From: Jejuia rubra
GTDB lineage: Bacteria; Bacteroidota; Bacteroidia; Flavobacteriales; Flavobacteriaceae
DNA length: 64,000 bases
NCBI RefSeq assembly: GCF_042684665.1
Contig: NZ_JBHULY010000014.1
Location: forward strand, 65,603-129,602
Direction of reading: 5' to 3'
Shown here: positions 34,990 to 44,275 of the stretch, one piece after another
How the letters are laid out: every line of letters begins with the position of its first letter
Numbering within the stretch: the stretch's first letter is position 1
The notes under the pieces: model-generated
The model's input: the letters and a program-made list of their open reading frames with translations, nothing else
What the model was told of the DNA's origin: nothing
The model's database searches: none
Translations under genes and position numbers: made by a program

Positions 34990-36534
34990 CTATGCCATCT
35001 TCATTAACCAATGGCGGACATCCACTTCTTTTTTGATTAGTTCTCTTAAATCCTCAATTTTCACACGCTGTTGTTCCATAGTATCCCTATGACGAATGGT
35101 CACGGTATTGTCTTCCAAAGTATCATGGTCCACCGTAATACAAAATGGAGTACCGTTAGCATCCTGTCTTCTGTAACGTCTTCCCACTGCATCTTTCTCA
35201 TCATAGATTATATTAAAATCCCATTTTAGCTCTTCAACAATTTTTCGTGCTATTTCAGGTAAACCGTCTTTTTTCACCAGTGGTAACACAGCAGCTTTTA
35301 TCGGTGCTAATACACTTGGTAACTTAAGTACAGTTCGAGCAGTGCCATTTTCCAATTCCTCTTCTTGAAGCGAATTTGAGAATACGGCCAAAAACATACG
35401 GTCCAAACCAATTGAAGTTTCTAGCACATAAGGCACATAGCTTTTATTTTCCTCCGGATCAAAGTATTGTAATTTCTTTCCTGAATATTTTTCGTGTTGG
35501 CTTAAATCGAAATCAGTCCTTGAATGGATACCTTCCAATTCCTTAAATCCGAATGGGAACTTAAACTCGATATCCGCGGCTGCATCGGCATAATGGGCCA
35601 ACTTTTCGTGGTCATGAAAACGGTAATTGTCGGCTCCCATCCCCAAAGACAAATGCCATTTTAGTCGAGCTTCTTTCCAATGCTCATACCATTCGGCCTG
35701 AGTACCCGGCTTGATGAAGAATTGCATTTCCATTTGCTCAAACTCTCTCATTCTGAAAATGAACTGTCGTGCTACAATCTCATTCCTAAAAGCTTTTCCT
35801 GTTTGTGCAATCCCAAATGGAATTTTTAAACGGCTTGTTTTTTGAACGTTTAAAAAGTTAACGAAAATACCCTGTGCCGTTTCCGGACGCAGGTACAAAT
35901 CCATGGCATTATCAGCAGAAGCACCAAGCTTGGTGCCGAACATCAAATTGAACTGTTTTACGTCCGTCCAGTTTTTGCTTCCCGTCATAGGGTCGGCAAT
36001 TTCCAACTCCTCAATCAAAGCCTTTACGTCAGCTAAATCTTCATTTTCCAAAGATTTTGCCATCCGCGACAAGGTCTCATCAATCTTCTTTTGATAACCT
36101 AAAACACGGCCGTTGGTGGTTACAAACTCTTCTTTATTAAAAGCATCACCAAAGCGTTTTGCCGCTTTGTTAACTTCTTTTTCAATTTTGCCCTCAACCT
36201 TCGCACAATAATCTTCAATCAATACATCGGCACGATAGCGTTTTTTAGAATCCTTATTGTCAATTAAGGGATCATTAAACGCATCCACGTGGCCAGAAGC
36301 CTTCCAAGTAGTAGGATGCATAAAAATCGCCGCATCGATGCCCACAATATTTTCGTTCATCTGCACCATCGCCCGCCACCAGTAATCGCGGATATTCTTC
36401 TTTAATTCTGCTCCATTTTGAGCATAGTCGTAAACCGCGCTCAACCCATCGTATATCTCACTGCTTTGAAACACATACCCGTACTCCTTTGCATGGGAGA
36501 TGACCTTCTTAAATGTATCGTCTTGATTTGCCAT
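34990..36534 (-). CDS. glyS: Glycyl-tRNA synthetase (single-chain, eukaryote-like type)
   Basis: This 514-residue class II synthetase charges tRNA-Gly. It is the dimeric alpha2 form and not the bacterial GlyQ/GlyS pair. Motif 2 lies in GIAQTGKAFRNEIVARQFIF with REFEQMEMQFF after it, and motif 3 in the SIGLDRMFLAVF segment. The C-terminal anticodon-binding domain includes FCITVDHDTLEDNTVTIRHR. Length is normal. A consensus-like promoter lies immediately before the ATG. Confidence 0.95.
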   Translation of the reverse strand: MANQDDTFKKVISHAKEYGYVFQSSEIYDGLSAVYDYAQNGAELKKNIRDYWWRAMVQMNENIVGIDAAIFMHPTTWKASGHVDAFNDPLIDNKDSKKRYRADVLIEDYCAKVEGKIEKEVNKAAKRFGDAFNKEEFVTTNGRVLGYQKKIDETLSRMAKSLENEDLADVKALIEELEIADPMTGSKNWTDVKQFNLMFGTKLGASADNAMDLYLRPETAQGIFVNFLNVQKTSRLKIPFGIAQTGKAFRNEIVARQFIFRMREFEQMEMQFFIKPGTQAEWYEHWKEARLKWHLSLGMGADNYRFHDHEKLAHYADAAADIEFKFPFGFKELEGIHSRTDFDLSQHEKYSGKKLQYFDPEENKSYVPYVLETSIGLDRMFLAVFSNSLQEEELENGTARTVLKLPSVLAPIKAAVLPLVKKDGLPEIARKIVEELKWDFNIIYDEKDAVGRRYRRQDANGTPFCITVDHDTLEDNTVTIRHRDTMEQQRVKIEDLRELIKKEVDVRHWLMKMA

Positions 36535-36539
36535 AGGTG

Positions 36540-36568
36540 CAAAAATAAAAAACCGCCTTAAACTGCAA
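36540..36568 (-). promoter_or_regulatory. glyS promoter, almost leaderless
   Basis: On the minus strand TTG (36568-36566) is 18 bp before TATTTTTG (36547-36540), a match to the Bacteroidota -33/-7 pattern. The -7 element ends only 5 bp before the glyS ATG. Transcription should start at or within a base or two of the start codon. Confidence 0.5.
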
Positions 36569-36639
36569 CGGTTGTTTCAAGAAAAATAAAGACTTGCCTC
36601 AATTTTTTACTTAAGTTTACAGTTCAATCAAACCGATTC

Positions 36640-37317
36640 ATGCTAAACTCCGTTGTAAATCTATTTTTCCCAAAGGTATGTCATGCCTGTTCCAATAATT
36701 TATCCGATAATGAGGATACGATTTGTATGGATTGCCGACACGATTTGCCCGTTACGGATTTTCATTTTGATAGTGATGACACGGTCAAAAATGTATTAAA
36801 AGGAAGGGCAAAAATTGAGAATGGAACGGCTTTATTTAGATATGAAAAGCATGGCCCCGTCCAAACCCTAATTCATAATTTAAAATATAAAGGACAGGAA
36901 CATATAGGTGGGCTTTTAGGTGGATGGCTGGGTGGCGAATTGAAAACAGTAGAAGCCTATCAAAATATTGATTTGGTGATTCCCGTTCCAATGCATCAAA
37001 AAAAACTAAAAAAAAGGGGATACAATCAAGTAACTAAATTTGGGCAAGAAATAGCTGAGGCCTTGAATATTGAATTTAGGGAGGATGTATTAGTGAAAAT
37101 TACCAACACCAAATCCCAGACCACCAAAGGACGCTTTGCACGCTGGACCAAAAACAACGAACTCTTCGGCTTAAAAAATGTTTTTGCCATCGAGAACAAG
37201 CATGTTTTATTGGTAGACGACCTAATTACCACGGGCGCGACCCTCGAAGCTTGTATAACCGTTTTGAACCAGGCCAAAAACCTAAAAGTTAGTATAGCCA
37301 CAATGGCAATAGCCTAA
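36640..37317 (+). CDS. comF: ComF-family phosphoribosyltransferase-like protein
   Basis: This 225-residue protein has the ComF layout: an N-terminal zinc-binding CxxC-x11-CxxC (Cys14, 17, 29, 32), a central VIPVPMHQKKLKKRGYNQV, and a phosphoribosyltransferase PRPP motif near the end (VLLVDDLITTGATLEAC). In naturally competent bacteria ComF acts on incoming single-stranded DNA. The gene is divergent from glyS. A downstream lipoprotein gene has its own promoter. Confidence 0.9.
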   Translation: MLNSVVNLFFPKVCHACSNNLSDNEDTICMDCRHDLPVTDFHFDSDDTVKNVLKGRAKIENGTALFRYEKHGPVQTLIHNLKYKGQEHIGGLLGGWLGGELKTVEAYQNIDLVIPVPMHQKKLKKRGYNQVTKFGQEIAEALNIEFREDVLVKITNTKSQTTKGRFARWTKNNELFGLKNVFAIENKHVLLVDDLITTGATLEACITVLNQAKNLKVSIATMAIA

Positions 37318-37359
37318 AAAGAATAGCGTTTAAGCATAAAGTATATCTCTAATTTTATG

Positions 37360-37367
37360 TAGGTTTG
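37360..37367 (+). promoter_or_regulatory. Candidate -7 element for the Ig-like lipoprotein gene
   Basis: TAGGTTTG matches TAnnTTTG and ends 21 bp before the ATG at 37389. It overlaps the in-frame TTG at 37365 and so argues against that upstream start. Confidence 0.4.
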
Positions 37368-37388
37368 TGCAAAATTTTTTTCCAGCAA

Positions 37389-39002
37389 ATGGGCAATAGG
37401 TTTTTCAATTTTGTTTTAATTACTATCATCGGATGCATCGTTATCAATTGTGCCAATACTGGTAGGCCAGAAGGTGGGGCAAAGGATATTGAGCCACCGA
37501 GAATTGTGAGCACATCCCCCGAAAATTATTCTACCAATTTTGACGCGAAAGAGATCCGTATCTATTTTGATGAGTTCATTAAAATCAAAAACCTGCAAAA
37601 GCAGTTGATTATTTCGCCCCCAATGAAAACGCAACCCGAGATTACCCCTTTAGGCAGTGCGAGCAAATTCATCAAAATTAAGATTTACGATACCCTACAA
37701 CCAAACACTACCTACGCTTTTAACTTCGGAAATAGTATTGAAGACAATAACGAGGGCAACCCCTACACCTATTACAGATATGTATTTTCTACAGGGGATC
37801 ATCTTGATTCATTGACAGTTACAGGTAATATTACAGATGCCCTAAAACGGCAACCCGAAACTTTTGTATCGGTTATGCTGTATGAAGTAGACTCAACGTT
37901 TACTGACTCTATTATTTACAAAGAAACTCCAAAATACATCACCAATACACTGGACAGCTTGACCACTTTTACTATTGAAAATGTAAAAGAGGGCAAATAT
38001 TTGTTGGTGGCACTAAAGGATAAAAATGGAGACAATAAATTTCAACAAAAATCTGATCAAATTGCCTTTTACGATGAATTTATAGATGTACCAACGGACT
38101 CCTCCTACTCGCTTCGATTGTTTAATGAAATTGTGAATTTTAAGCCTTCCAGGCCACAACTAGTTACGGGACAAAAAATCATGATTGGCTATGAAGGCGA
38201 TTACACGGGGATTAAAGTGAACATGATTTCCGAAGTGCCCGAGGATTTTAAATATCGCATCACAAAAGATGAAAAGACAGATACACTTTACTATTGGTAC
38301 GAACCCAAATTGGAAGTGGATTCCTTAGTCCTGAGTATTGAACACCCGCAGATCACAAAAGAATACACGGTTCGAATTCGGGATAAGGAAAAAGACTCTC
38401 TATTGGTAAAAATGGAACCCCAAGGTAGTATCCGATATACAGAAGACCTTATAATTTCAGGAAATACCCCTTTTTCCAATATTGATAAAACGAAGATTGA
38501 CTTGATCGATAAGGACACGCTTGCAGTAGAGTTTACCATTAAACCTTTGGATTCCCTCGCAAATACGTATGCTATCACTTTTGATAAAACGGAATCCAAC
38601 GAGTATTATTTTGGTTTTTATCCCGATGCCCTAACAGATTTTTATGGAAAAACCAATGATACCATAAAACACTCTTTCAGAACCCAAAAAAAGGATAGCT
38701 ATGGTAATTTTAGGCTAAATATCCAAAATGCCGTGTATCCCATAATCGTTCAGCTAACTACACAACAAGGTGAGGTACGTTATGAAAAATATGCTACTGA
38801 ACGGCACCCCATTGACTTCTTAAATATCAGTCCAGGTGACTACTACATTAGGGTGATTTTTGATGCCAACGGTAACAAAAAGTATGATACGGGCAATTAT
38901 CTTGAAAAAACCCAACCTGAAATCGTAAAACATTCTGAAACAAAACTGGATCCAGCAGTACGGGCAGGATGGGATACCGAAACAAACTTTACTTTAAACT
39001 AA
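37389..39002 (+). CDS. Lipoprotein with N-terminal Big_5 (Ig-like) domain
   Basis: This 537-residue lipoprotein has a hydrophobic signal ending VINC (Cys at about 24). The mature protein opens with the Big_5 pattern (GGAKDIEPPRIVSTSPEN, RIYFDEFIKI). Further beta-rich domains follow, with GKYLLVALKDKNGDNKF and DYYIRVIFDANGNKKYDTG, both resembling calcium-binding or carboxypeptidase-regulatory-like repeats. It is widespread in Bacteroidota next to comF and nitrilase genes, but its role is unknown. Its last 14 bases overlap the convergent nitrilase gene. Confidence 0.8.
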   Translation: MGNRFFNFVLITIIGCIVINCANTGRPEGGAKDIEPPRIVSTSPENYSTNFDAKEIRIYFDEFIKIKNLQKQLIISPPMKTQPEITPLGSASKFIKIKIYDTLQPNTTYAFNFGNSIEDNNEGNPYTYYRYVFSTGDHLDSLTVTGNITDALKRQPETFVSVMLYEVDSTFTDSIIYKETPKYITNTLDSLTTFTIENVKEGKYLLVALKDKNGDNKFQQKSDQIAFYDEFIDVPTDSSYSLRLFNEIVNFKPSRPQLVTGQKIMIGYEGDYTGIKVNMISEVPEDFKYRITKDEKTDTLYYWYEPKLEVDSLVLSIEHPQITKEYTVRIRDKEKDSLLVKMEPQGSIRYTEDLIISGNTPFSNIDKTKIDLIDKDTLAVEFTIKPLDSLANTYAITFDKTESNEYYFGFYPDALTDFYGKTNDTIKHSFRTQKKDSYGNFRLNIQNAVYPIIVQLTTQQGEVRYEKYATERHPIDFLNISPGDYYIRVIFDANGNKKYDTGNYLEKTQPEIVKHSETKLDPAVRAGWDTETNFTLN

Positions 39003-39768
39003 AGCTATCCCGGTCGTCCAAAAATTTCAACCGATTTCTATAGCGATTAATGTGTTTCTTTTGAAGCGTGATGACTTCCGTATGTTCTTTACCCAAAGTA
39101 ATTGAAGTCAGTTTTTGCCCCAAAACATCATAAGCGGAAGAACTGCCATTATAGTTAATATTTTCACCATCCGCACCAACCCGATTTACCCCGATAGAAT
39201 AGCACATATTCTCTATAGCCCTGGCCTTCAATAGTGTATCCCAAGCATCAATTCGGGGGATGGGCCAATTGGCTACATAAAGAAGAATGTCATAATCCTC
39301 AACATTTCTGGACCAAACGGGAAACCGCAAATCGTAACAAATCATTGGGCAAATTTTCCATCCTTTGTAATCGATAATGACTTTTTCTGTACCTGCGGTA
39401 TATACTTTATCCTCTCCTACCAAAGTGAAGGTATGCCGTTTGTTGTAGTGGGATATTTTACCAAATGGCTCTACAAAAAGGAGTCGGTTATAAAATTTTT
39501 CGTTTTCAGAAATCACGATACTACCAACAATAGCCGTACCCCTTACTTCGGCCAAATTCTGCATCCATTTTACGGTTTCACCTTGCATGGATTCGGCAAC
39601 CTTTTCAGCATACATTGTGAACCCTGAAGTAAACATTTCGGGCAGGATAATTAAATCGACGTCATCATCGATTTCCTCAATTTTAGTTGTGAAATTTATT
39701 CGATTTTGTTCGGGGTTTTCCCAAACCAAATCAGACTGTAGCAATGCTATTTTTAGTTCCTCTTGCAT
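38989..39768 (-). CDS. Nitrilase-family amidohydrolase (omega-amidase-like)
   Basis: This 259-residue enzyme has the complete Glu-Lys-Cys triad: Glu44 (LPEMFTSGF), Lys110 (YNKRHTFTL) and Cys144 (MICYDLRFP). The sequence is closest to YafV/Nit2-type omega-amidases, which hydrolyse 2-oxoglutaramate or 2-oxosuccinamate formed by side reactions of glutamine and asparagine transaminases. That substrate is inferred from resemblance. The stop region overlaps the end of the lipoprotein gene by 14 bp. Confidence 0.88.
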   Translation of the reverse strand: MQEELKIALLQSDLVWENPEQNRINFTTKIEEIDDDVDLIILPEMFTSGFTMYAEKVAESMQGETVKWMQNLAEVRGTAIVGSIVISENEKFYNRLLFVEPFGKISHYNKRHTFTLVGEDKVYTAGTEKVIIDYKGWKICPMICYDLRFPVWSRNVEDYDILLYVANWPIPRIDAWDTLLKARAIENMCYSIGVNRVGADGENINYNGSSSAYDVLGQKLTSITLGKEHTEVITLQKKHINRYRNRLKFLDDRDSFSLK

Positions 39769-39782
39769 AGGATAAATGTAAA

Positions 39783-41003
39783 CTAATTCAAATTAAAATA
39801 TTTAGAAGCCATTGCACAAACTTCGTCACCAATAGCTAAACACGCCGTTGCCGCTGGCGATGGTGCATTAAGCACGTGAATGCTTCGGCCTTGATATGCA
39901 ATTTCAAAATCTTCCTGCATTTCGCCGTTTTCTTTTAACAACATGGCTCTGACGCCAGCTCTTCCCGGTACGATATCTTCGGCAGTTAAAGATGGAATTA
40001 AACGCTGAAGTGTTTTTAAAAACAATGCTTTTGAAAACGCGCGCCGGTATTCATTAATGGCGAAATTCGTATGCTTGAACAGCAGTTTCCATGTCCCGGA
40101 GTACGAAAGCGCGTCCATCGTATCCCTTAAACTGAAATCGGTTTTTCCGTAGCCTTCACGCTTAAACGTTAAGACTGCATTTGGCCCACATTCGACGTCC
40201 CCATTGACCATCCTTGTAAAATGCACACCCAGAAAGGGAAAAGCAGGATTGGGGACGGGATAAATTAGATTTTTCACTTTGTGTTTTGCTTCCTCAGTAA
40301 GGTTATAATAATCCCCCCGGAAACCAACAATCCGTCGTTTCGATTTCACCCCGTCCTTCTTCGCAAGGTGATCAGACTGCAAGCCTCCGCAGAAAATCAA
40401 ATGCTTTGTGGTGTAACTTCCCTTTGAAGTAATGACTGAAGTGGTTTTAGTTTGATGCTCAAAGGCCTTAACTTCTTCGCCTAAAACAATTTTACTTCCC
40501 GGTTGTTTTGCAATAACCAAATCAGCAAGGGCTTTTGTTGCCCCTTTAAAGTCAATAATTCCCGTGCATGGCACCCAAATGCCCCCGATACTTTTTACAA
40601 AAGGCTCAATGTCATTCACTTGATTGGCGTTGATTTTTTCGATGCCCTCAATTTGATTTTGAAGCCCATTATTGAAAATTTTGTCCAAATAAGGTAATTC
40701 ACTTTTTCCTGTAGCGACAACAACTTTTCCGCAAACATCGTGCGCTACCCCGTGCTTTTTGGCAAAGTTCACCAACTGTCGTCTGCCATCCGCACATAAT
40801 CTAGCCTTTAAAGAACCAGGCTTGTAATACAAACCTGAATGGATAACACCGGAATTATTTCCAGTTTGATGTGTAGCCAAACCATTTTCTTTTTCAATAA
40901 GAAGTAGTTTTAAGTTGGGGTATTTTTGTTGAATTTTATATGCTGTAGCTACACCGACAATGCCGCCACCCACAATGGTTATATCATATAAAAAAGAGTC
41001 CAA
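39783..41003 (-). CDS. lhgO: L-2-hydroxyglutarate oxidase
   Basis: This FAD protein oxidises L-2-hydroxyglutarate to 2-oxoglutarate, a metabolite-repair reaction. The FAD site is near the start (ITIVGGGIVGVATAY), followed by HQTGNNSGVIHSGLYYKPGS. The conserved FLGVHFTRMVNGDVECGPNA block and a C-terminal IHVLNAPSPAATACLAIG are present. No in-frame ATG exists at the N-terminus. I chose TTG 41003, giving 406 residues as is normal; the frame is open to a TTG at 41075 but that extension looks unlike protein. It lies beside the omega-amidase-like gene, which also serves 2-oxoglutarate metabolism. Confidence 0.85.
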   Translation of the reverse strand: MDSFLYDITIVGGGIVGVATAYKIQQKYPNLKLLLIEKENGLATHQTGNNSGVIHSGLYYKPGSLKARLCADGRRQLVNFAKKHGVAHDVCGKVVVATGKSELPYLDKIFNNGLQNQIEGIEKINANQVNDIEPFVKSIGGIWVPCTGIIDFKGATKALADLVIAKQPGSKIVLGEEVKAFEHQTKTTSVITSKGSYTTKHLIFCGGLQSDHLAKKDGVKSKRRIVGFRGDYYNLTEEAKHKVKNLIYPVPNPAFPFLGVHFTRMVNGDVECGPNAVLTFKREGYGKTDFSLRDTMDALSYSGTWKLLFKHTNFAINEYRRAFSKALFLKTLQRLIPSLTAEDIVPGRAGVRAMLLKENGEMQEDFEIAYQGRSIHVLNAPSPAATACLAIGDEVCAMASKYFNLN

Positions 41004-41086
41004 AAGCAATATATTTTGAACTCTTAAGATATTATTTAATTTGAAGTAAACCAACTGGATTTGGGCAAAACCCAAAGTCCATTTTA

Positions 41087-41566
41087 TTAAAGCCTTCTTT
41101 TGGTTTTGGCTACATTGGTATTTAACTTTTCAATTTTTTCGAGCCACTTTTGCTCGTCCTGTGGGGAAAGTTTGCCTTTCTTTTTTAGCTTCTCGTATTT
41201 TTTAGTCGCGTTTTGGTGTTTTTTTGTAGCTTTTTCAAAGTTAGATTGCGCCTTTTGCTTCTTTTTTAGGGCTTTTTCAGCCTGTTTTTGCTTTTTTTCA
41301 GCCCTTTTTTGCTCTTTTTCTGCCTTTTCCAGTTTCTTTTCTGCCCGATCAGCCTCTTCAATCTGCAATTGTTGCTTTTCAAAAGCAGACCTGATTTTTG
41401 TTTTTTCCTCGGGAGTTAAGGTATTAGTAACATCCGCCCCATCTTTAAAAATCAAATCTTTCTTGACCTCATAAACCACTTCGTTCACTGTAATCTCTTG
41501 AGCTTTTATTGACACTCCAATCATTAAAAAAATCACTAAAAGCAAAAGTCTTAATATATTCTTCAT
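41087..41566 (-). CDS. Secreted lysine-rich coiled-coil protein
   Basis: This 159-residue protein has a signal peptide (MKNILRLLLLVIFLMIGVSI, then KAQ) and a short globular start. Residues 60-150 are a highly charged coiled coil made of repeated AEKEQKRAEKKQKQAEK-type units. It is periplasmic or envelope-associated by prediction. Function is unknown; low-complexity composition makes homology calls unreliable. Confidence 0.65.
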   Translation of the reverse strand: MKNILRLLLLVIFLMIGVSIKAQEITVNEVVYEVKKDLIFKDGADVTNTLTPEEKTKIRSAFEKQQLQIEEADRAEKKLEKAEKEQKRAEKKQKQAEKALKKKQKAQSNFEKATKKHQNATKKYEKLKKKGKLSPQDEQKWLEKIEKLNTNVAKTKRRL

Positions 41567-41636
41567 TGTAATAAATCCGTTTGTGTTTTGGACACTGATA
41601 CATGAGAAAAGTCACTTTTTTTTTAAAAAGAAAAAC

Positions 41637-43409
41637 TTAAACGATTTCCATTTTTTTCAGAAGAAAGGAGGCGTTCATATTTTGACAGATTCCCTGTTTC
41701 AATTTATAATCAAAAAACAGTTCATCATTGATGATTTCAGCATCAAAATAATAGTTTTTCACATCGTCTAATTCTGTTTCGATGTCGCATAAACTTAAAT
41801 CGTGCGTTGCAATAATTCCGGTTGCCTTTGAAGCTACCAATTTTTCAACAAACTTCTTTGATCCAATAGCTTTATCTGTACTATTTGTGCCTTTTAGAAT
41901 TTCATCCAAAACAATAAAATAAGACTCCTTTTGAATGGCGTCCACGATATATTTTAATCGGCTCAACTCGGAAAAGAAATAAGAGCTATCGTCCGTTAGG
42001 GAATCCGAAGTGCGCATACTTGTTATCAATTTTACGGGTGTATATTCACTCGAAGTAGCACAAACCGGCAACCCCATATTGGCCATCAAAATATGCAAGG
42101 ACACAGTCCTTAAAAACGTACTTTTGCCTGCCATATTTGCTCCGGTGACAATAAAAAATTGTTCTTCATTAATTGATAAATCGCTCGGCACACGTTTGTC
42201 ACTATCCAGCAATGGATGGCCCAAATTTGTCGCTCTTATGACACAGTTGTTATTCCTGATATGGGGAAAAACGTATTCGGGATGATTGAATGCAAAATTC
42301 CCCAATGAATTATAGGCATCGAAAAACGAAACCACCTCAAACCAATCGGATACTTTACTGGCATAAGATTCAATCCACATTTCAATGTTGTAACTATTTC
42401 TAATATCCATTAGAAAGAGGCCATTGCCAAATATTGCTCCTAAAAAATTGTTTCGATTGTCCAACGCACCCAGAGATTTTGATAATCTTTTAAAAATATG
42501 CGATGCTTTTTCATTTTCAGATTGAATCTTGCTTTGTTTTTCCAATAACAATTCGGATGTAAACGTTTCTTTTTCAATGTAATCTAACAAAACGGCGTAT
42601 TGCCTAAAGGTGTCTTTTAGTCTGTCGGTATTGGAAGATAATTGGTTAATTTTCTTTACATAAACCCCAGAAATAGCGAGGCCAAAGAGTAACCAATAGA
42701 CGATAGCCATCTGATTTTCAATCCAATTGAATATCGTCAATACGGACATAAGAACTGAAATCGCTGAAAAACCAATTGGCAACCATTTGATGGCTTTTGG
42801 TAAAAAAGATTGATAATCCTTTAACCAATTGATGATGAGCTTGGCTGGGATTTCGACTTTTATCAAGCTGGCCGAAGCAGTATAAAACTGTCGCCATTCA
42901 GGTTTGGAAGCCAGTTCTTTAATGGCTTCTTGCCTTACTTTAATTCCATCTGTTTTGTTAGCCAATAAGGCCTGAGCAAGTTGTTGCGTACCCTCATTTA
43001 TAGTTGTCCGGTTGGTATATTGAAAAAACGAACCTCGGCCAAACAAATCAATGTCCAAACTGTATTGATGGCTTGGATTTTCAAAAGTCTTACCATCCGC
43101 CCTATCGTGAAAGTTACCCGAGGCAATTTCGATTTCATCTTCATTAATGTTTACCAAAGCTTTGTTGAAATCCCTCAAATGTTTTGCATCGGTATATTTT
43201 GAAAGCAGATAAAGAAAAACTCCAGCTCCTACCAATCCTAAAACCAAGGCAATTTGCCATCTTTCAAAAAAGAGATATAAAGCTAAACCGGTTGCAACAA
43301 AAACCAAAACTCTGAAGAAACTCAACTTGGTAAGTCGTTTTTTTAAAGTCTTAACCTCGGCCTGATATTTGGTTAGGTGTTTTTTATAATAATCTAAAGG
43401 TGTTTCCAT
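41637..43409 (-). CDS. Membrane-anchored MutS-family ATPase
   Basis: This 590-residue protein carries a C-terminal MutS ATPase domain with Walker A GANMAGKST (about residue 423), the FFSELSRLKYI segment, Walker B YFIVLDEILKGT and a THDLSLCD switch. It lacks the N-terminal mismatch-recognition domain of MutS. Instead, two hydrophobic segments lie at about residues 30-70 and two more at 205-260, so it is probably held in the inner membrane. Related proteins are widespread in Bacteroidota without known function. ATG 43409 is preferred over a TTG 9 bp upstream. Confidence 0.8.
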   Translation of the reverse strand: METPLDYYKKHLTKYQAEVKTLKKRLTKLSFFRVLVFVATGLALYLFFERWQIALVLGLVGAGVFLYLLSKYTDAKHLRDFNKALVNINEDEIEIASGNFHDRADGKTFENPSHQYSLDIDLFGRGSFFQYTNRTTINEGTQQLAQALLANKTDGIKVRQEAIKELASKPEWRQFYTASASLIKVEIPAKLIINWLKDYQSFLPKAIKWLPIGFSAISVLMSVLTIFNWIENQMAIVYWLLFGLAISGVYVKKINQLSSNTDRLKDTFRQYAVLLDYIEKETFTSELLLEKQSKIQSENEKASHIFKRLSKSLGALDNRNNFLGAIFGNGLFLMDIRNSYNIEMWIESYASKVSDWFEVVSFFDAYNSLGNFAFNHPEYVFPHIRNNNCVIRATNLGHPLLDSDKRVPSDLSINEEQFFIVTGANMAGKSTFLRTVSLHILMANMGLPVCATSSEYTPVKLITSMRTSDSLTDDSSYFFSELSRLKYIVDAIQKESYFIVLDEILKGTNSTDKAIGSKKFVEKLVASKATGIIATHDLSLCDIETELDDVKNYYFDAEIINDELFFDYKLKQGICQNMNASFLLKKMEIV

Positions 43410-43431
43410 GGGATTCAAAAGAAATGTAAAG

Positions 43432-43467
43432 AAACAAAAAAAAGCCCTGAAGAATTTCAGAGCTTTT
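43432..43467 (-). terminator. Terminator of the zinc peptidase gene
   Basis: On the minus strand AAAAGCTCTGAA pairs with TTCAGGGCTTTT (one U-G pair) around a 4-base loop, followed by more than six T residues. Confidence 0.8.
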
Positions 43468-43486
43468 AGGTTTTATGTATTTATGG

Positions 43487-44182
43487 TTAATCGCGACCTC
43501 CAAAAACCTGCAAGGCCCAATATAATAGGTTAGCCAAAGCACCAATGGCAGCTACCAAATAGGTTCTTGCAGCCCATTTTAAAGCATCTTGAGAACCTAT
43601 ATATTCTTCAGGCGTGACGATATTTTTATTTTTCAACCAAGCCAATGCCCTGTTACTGGCATCATATTCTACTGGCAGGGTGATAAAACTAAATAGTGTA
43701 GCAAATCCCATCATCGCCACTCCTAATGCAGCTACCCACCAGCCAAGACCCATTCCTGCCGCACCGCCTAAAACAAGACCTCCAATAATTAGCCATTGAG
43801 ACATCCCAGAACTTACGCTTACAACTGGCACTAAAGTGGATCGCATTTGCAACCAACTATATGCCTGAGCGTGTTGCACAGCATGCCCCACTTCGTGTGC
43901 TGCAACTGCAGCTGCAGCAGCGTTTCTTTGATTGTAAACTGCTTCACTTAAATTTACAGTTTTGTCCTTGGGATTATAATGGTCGGTTAATCGACCTGCA
44001 GTAGAAATCACCTCAACATCATAAATACCGTGGTCGGCCAACATTTTTTGCGCCACTTCGGCACCACTCATACCATTGCGAAGTTGCACCTTTGAATACT
44101 TGTCAAACTTTCGTTTTAAAGTATTGCTAACCAACCAACTTACTAGAGCAATAGCTCCAATTAATATATAATATCCAAACAT
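43487..44182 (-). CDS. Membrane zinc metallopeptidase (YugP type)
   Basis: This 231-residue inner-membrane peptidase has an N-terminal membrane helix (YYILIGAIALVSWLVS) and the zinc motif HEVGH at residues 96-100 (AAHEVGHAVQHA). Two or three hydrophobic helices follow in the second half. The SGAEVAQKML and YNPKDKTVNLSEAVY blocks are typical of the Zn_peptidase_2/YugP family. The substrate is unknown. It is monocistronic with a terminator after it. Confidence 0.9.
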   Translation of the reverse strand: MFGYYILIGAIALVSWLVSNTLKRKFDKYSKVQLRNGMSGAEVAQKMLADHGIYDVEVISTAGRLTDHYNPKDKTVNLSEAVYNQRNAAAAAVAAHEVGHAVQHAQAYSWLQMRSTLVPVVSVSSGMSQWLIIGGLVLGGAAGMGLGWWVAALGVAMMGFATLFSFITLPVEYDASNRALAWLKNKNIVTPEEYIGSQDALKWAARTYLVAAIGALANLLYWALQVFGGRD

Positions 44183-44275
44183 AATTTCAATTTTTTATTT
44201 GTATTCAAATCACTTCTTTAAGATAGCAATAATTACACCATTTTAAATTTATGAAATTTTGTCAGATAAAATGAT

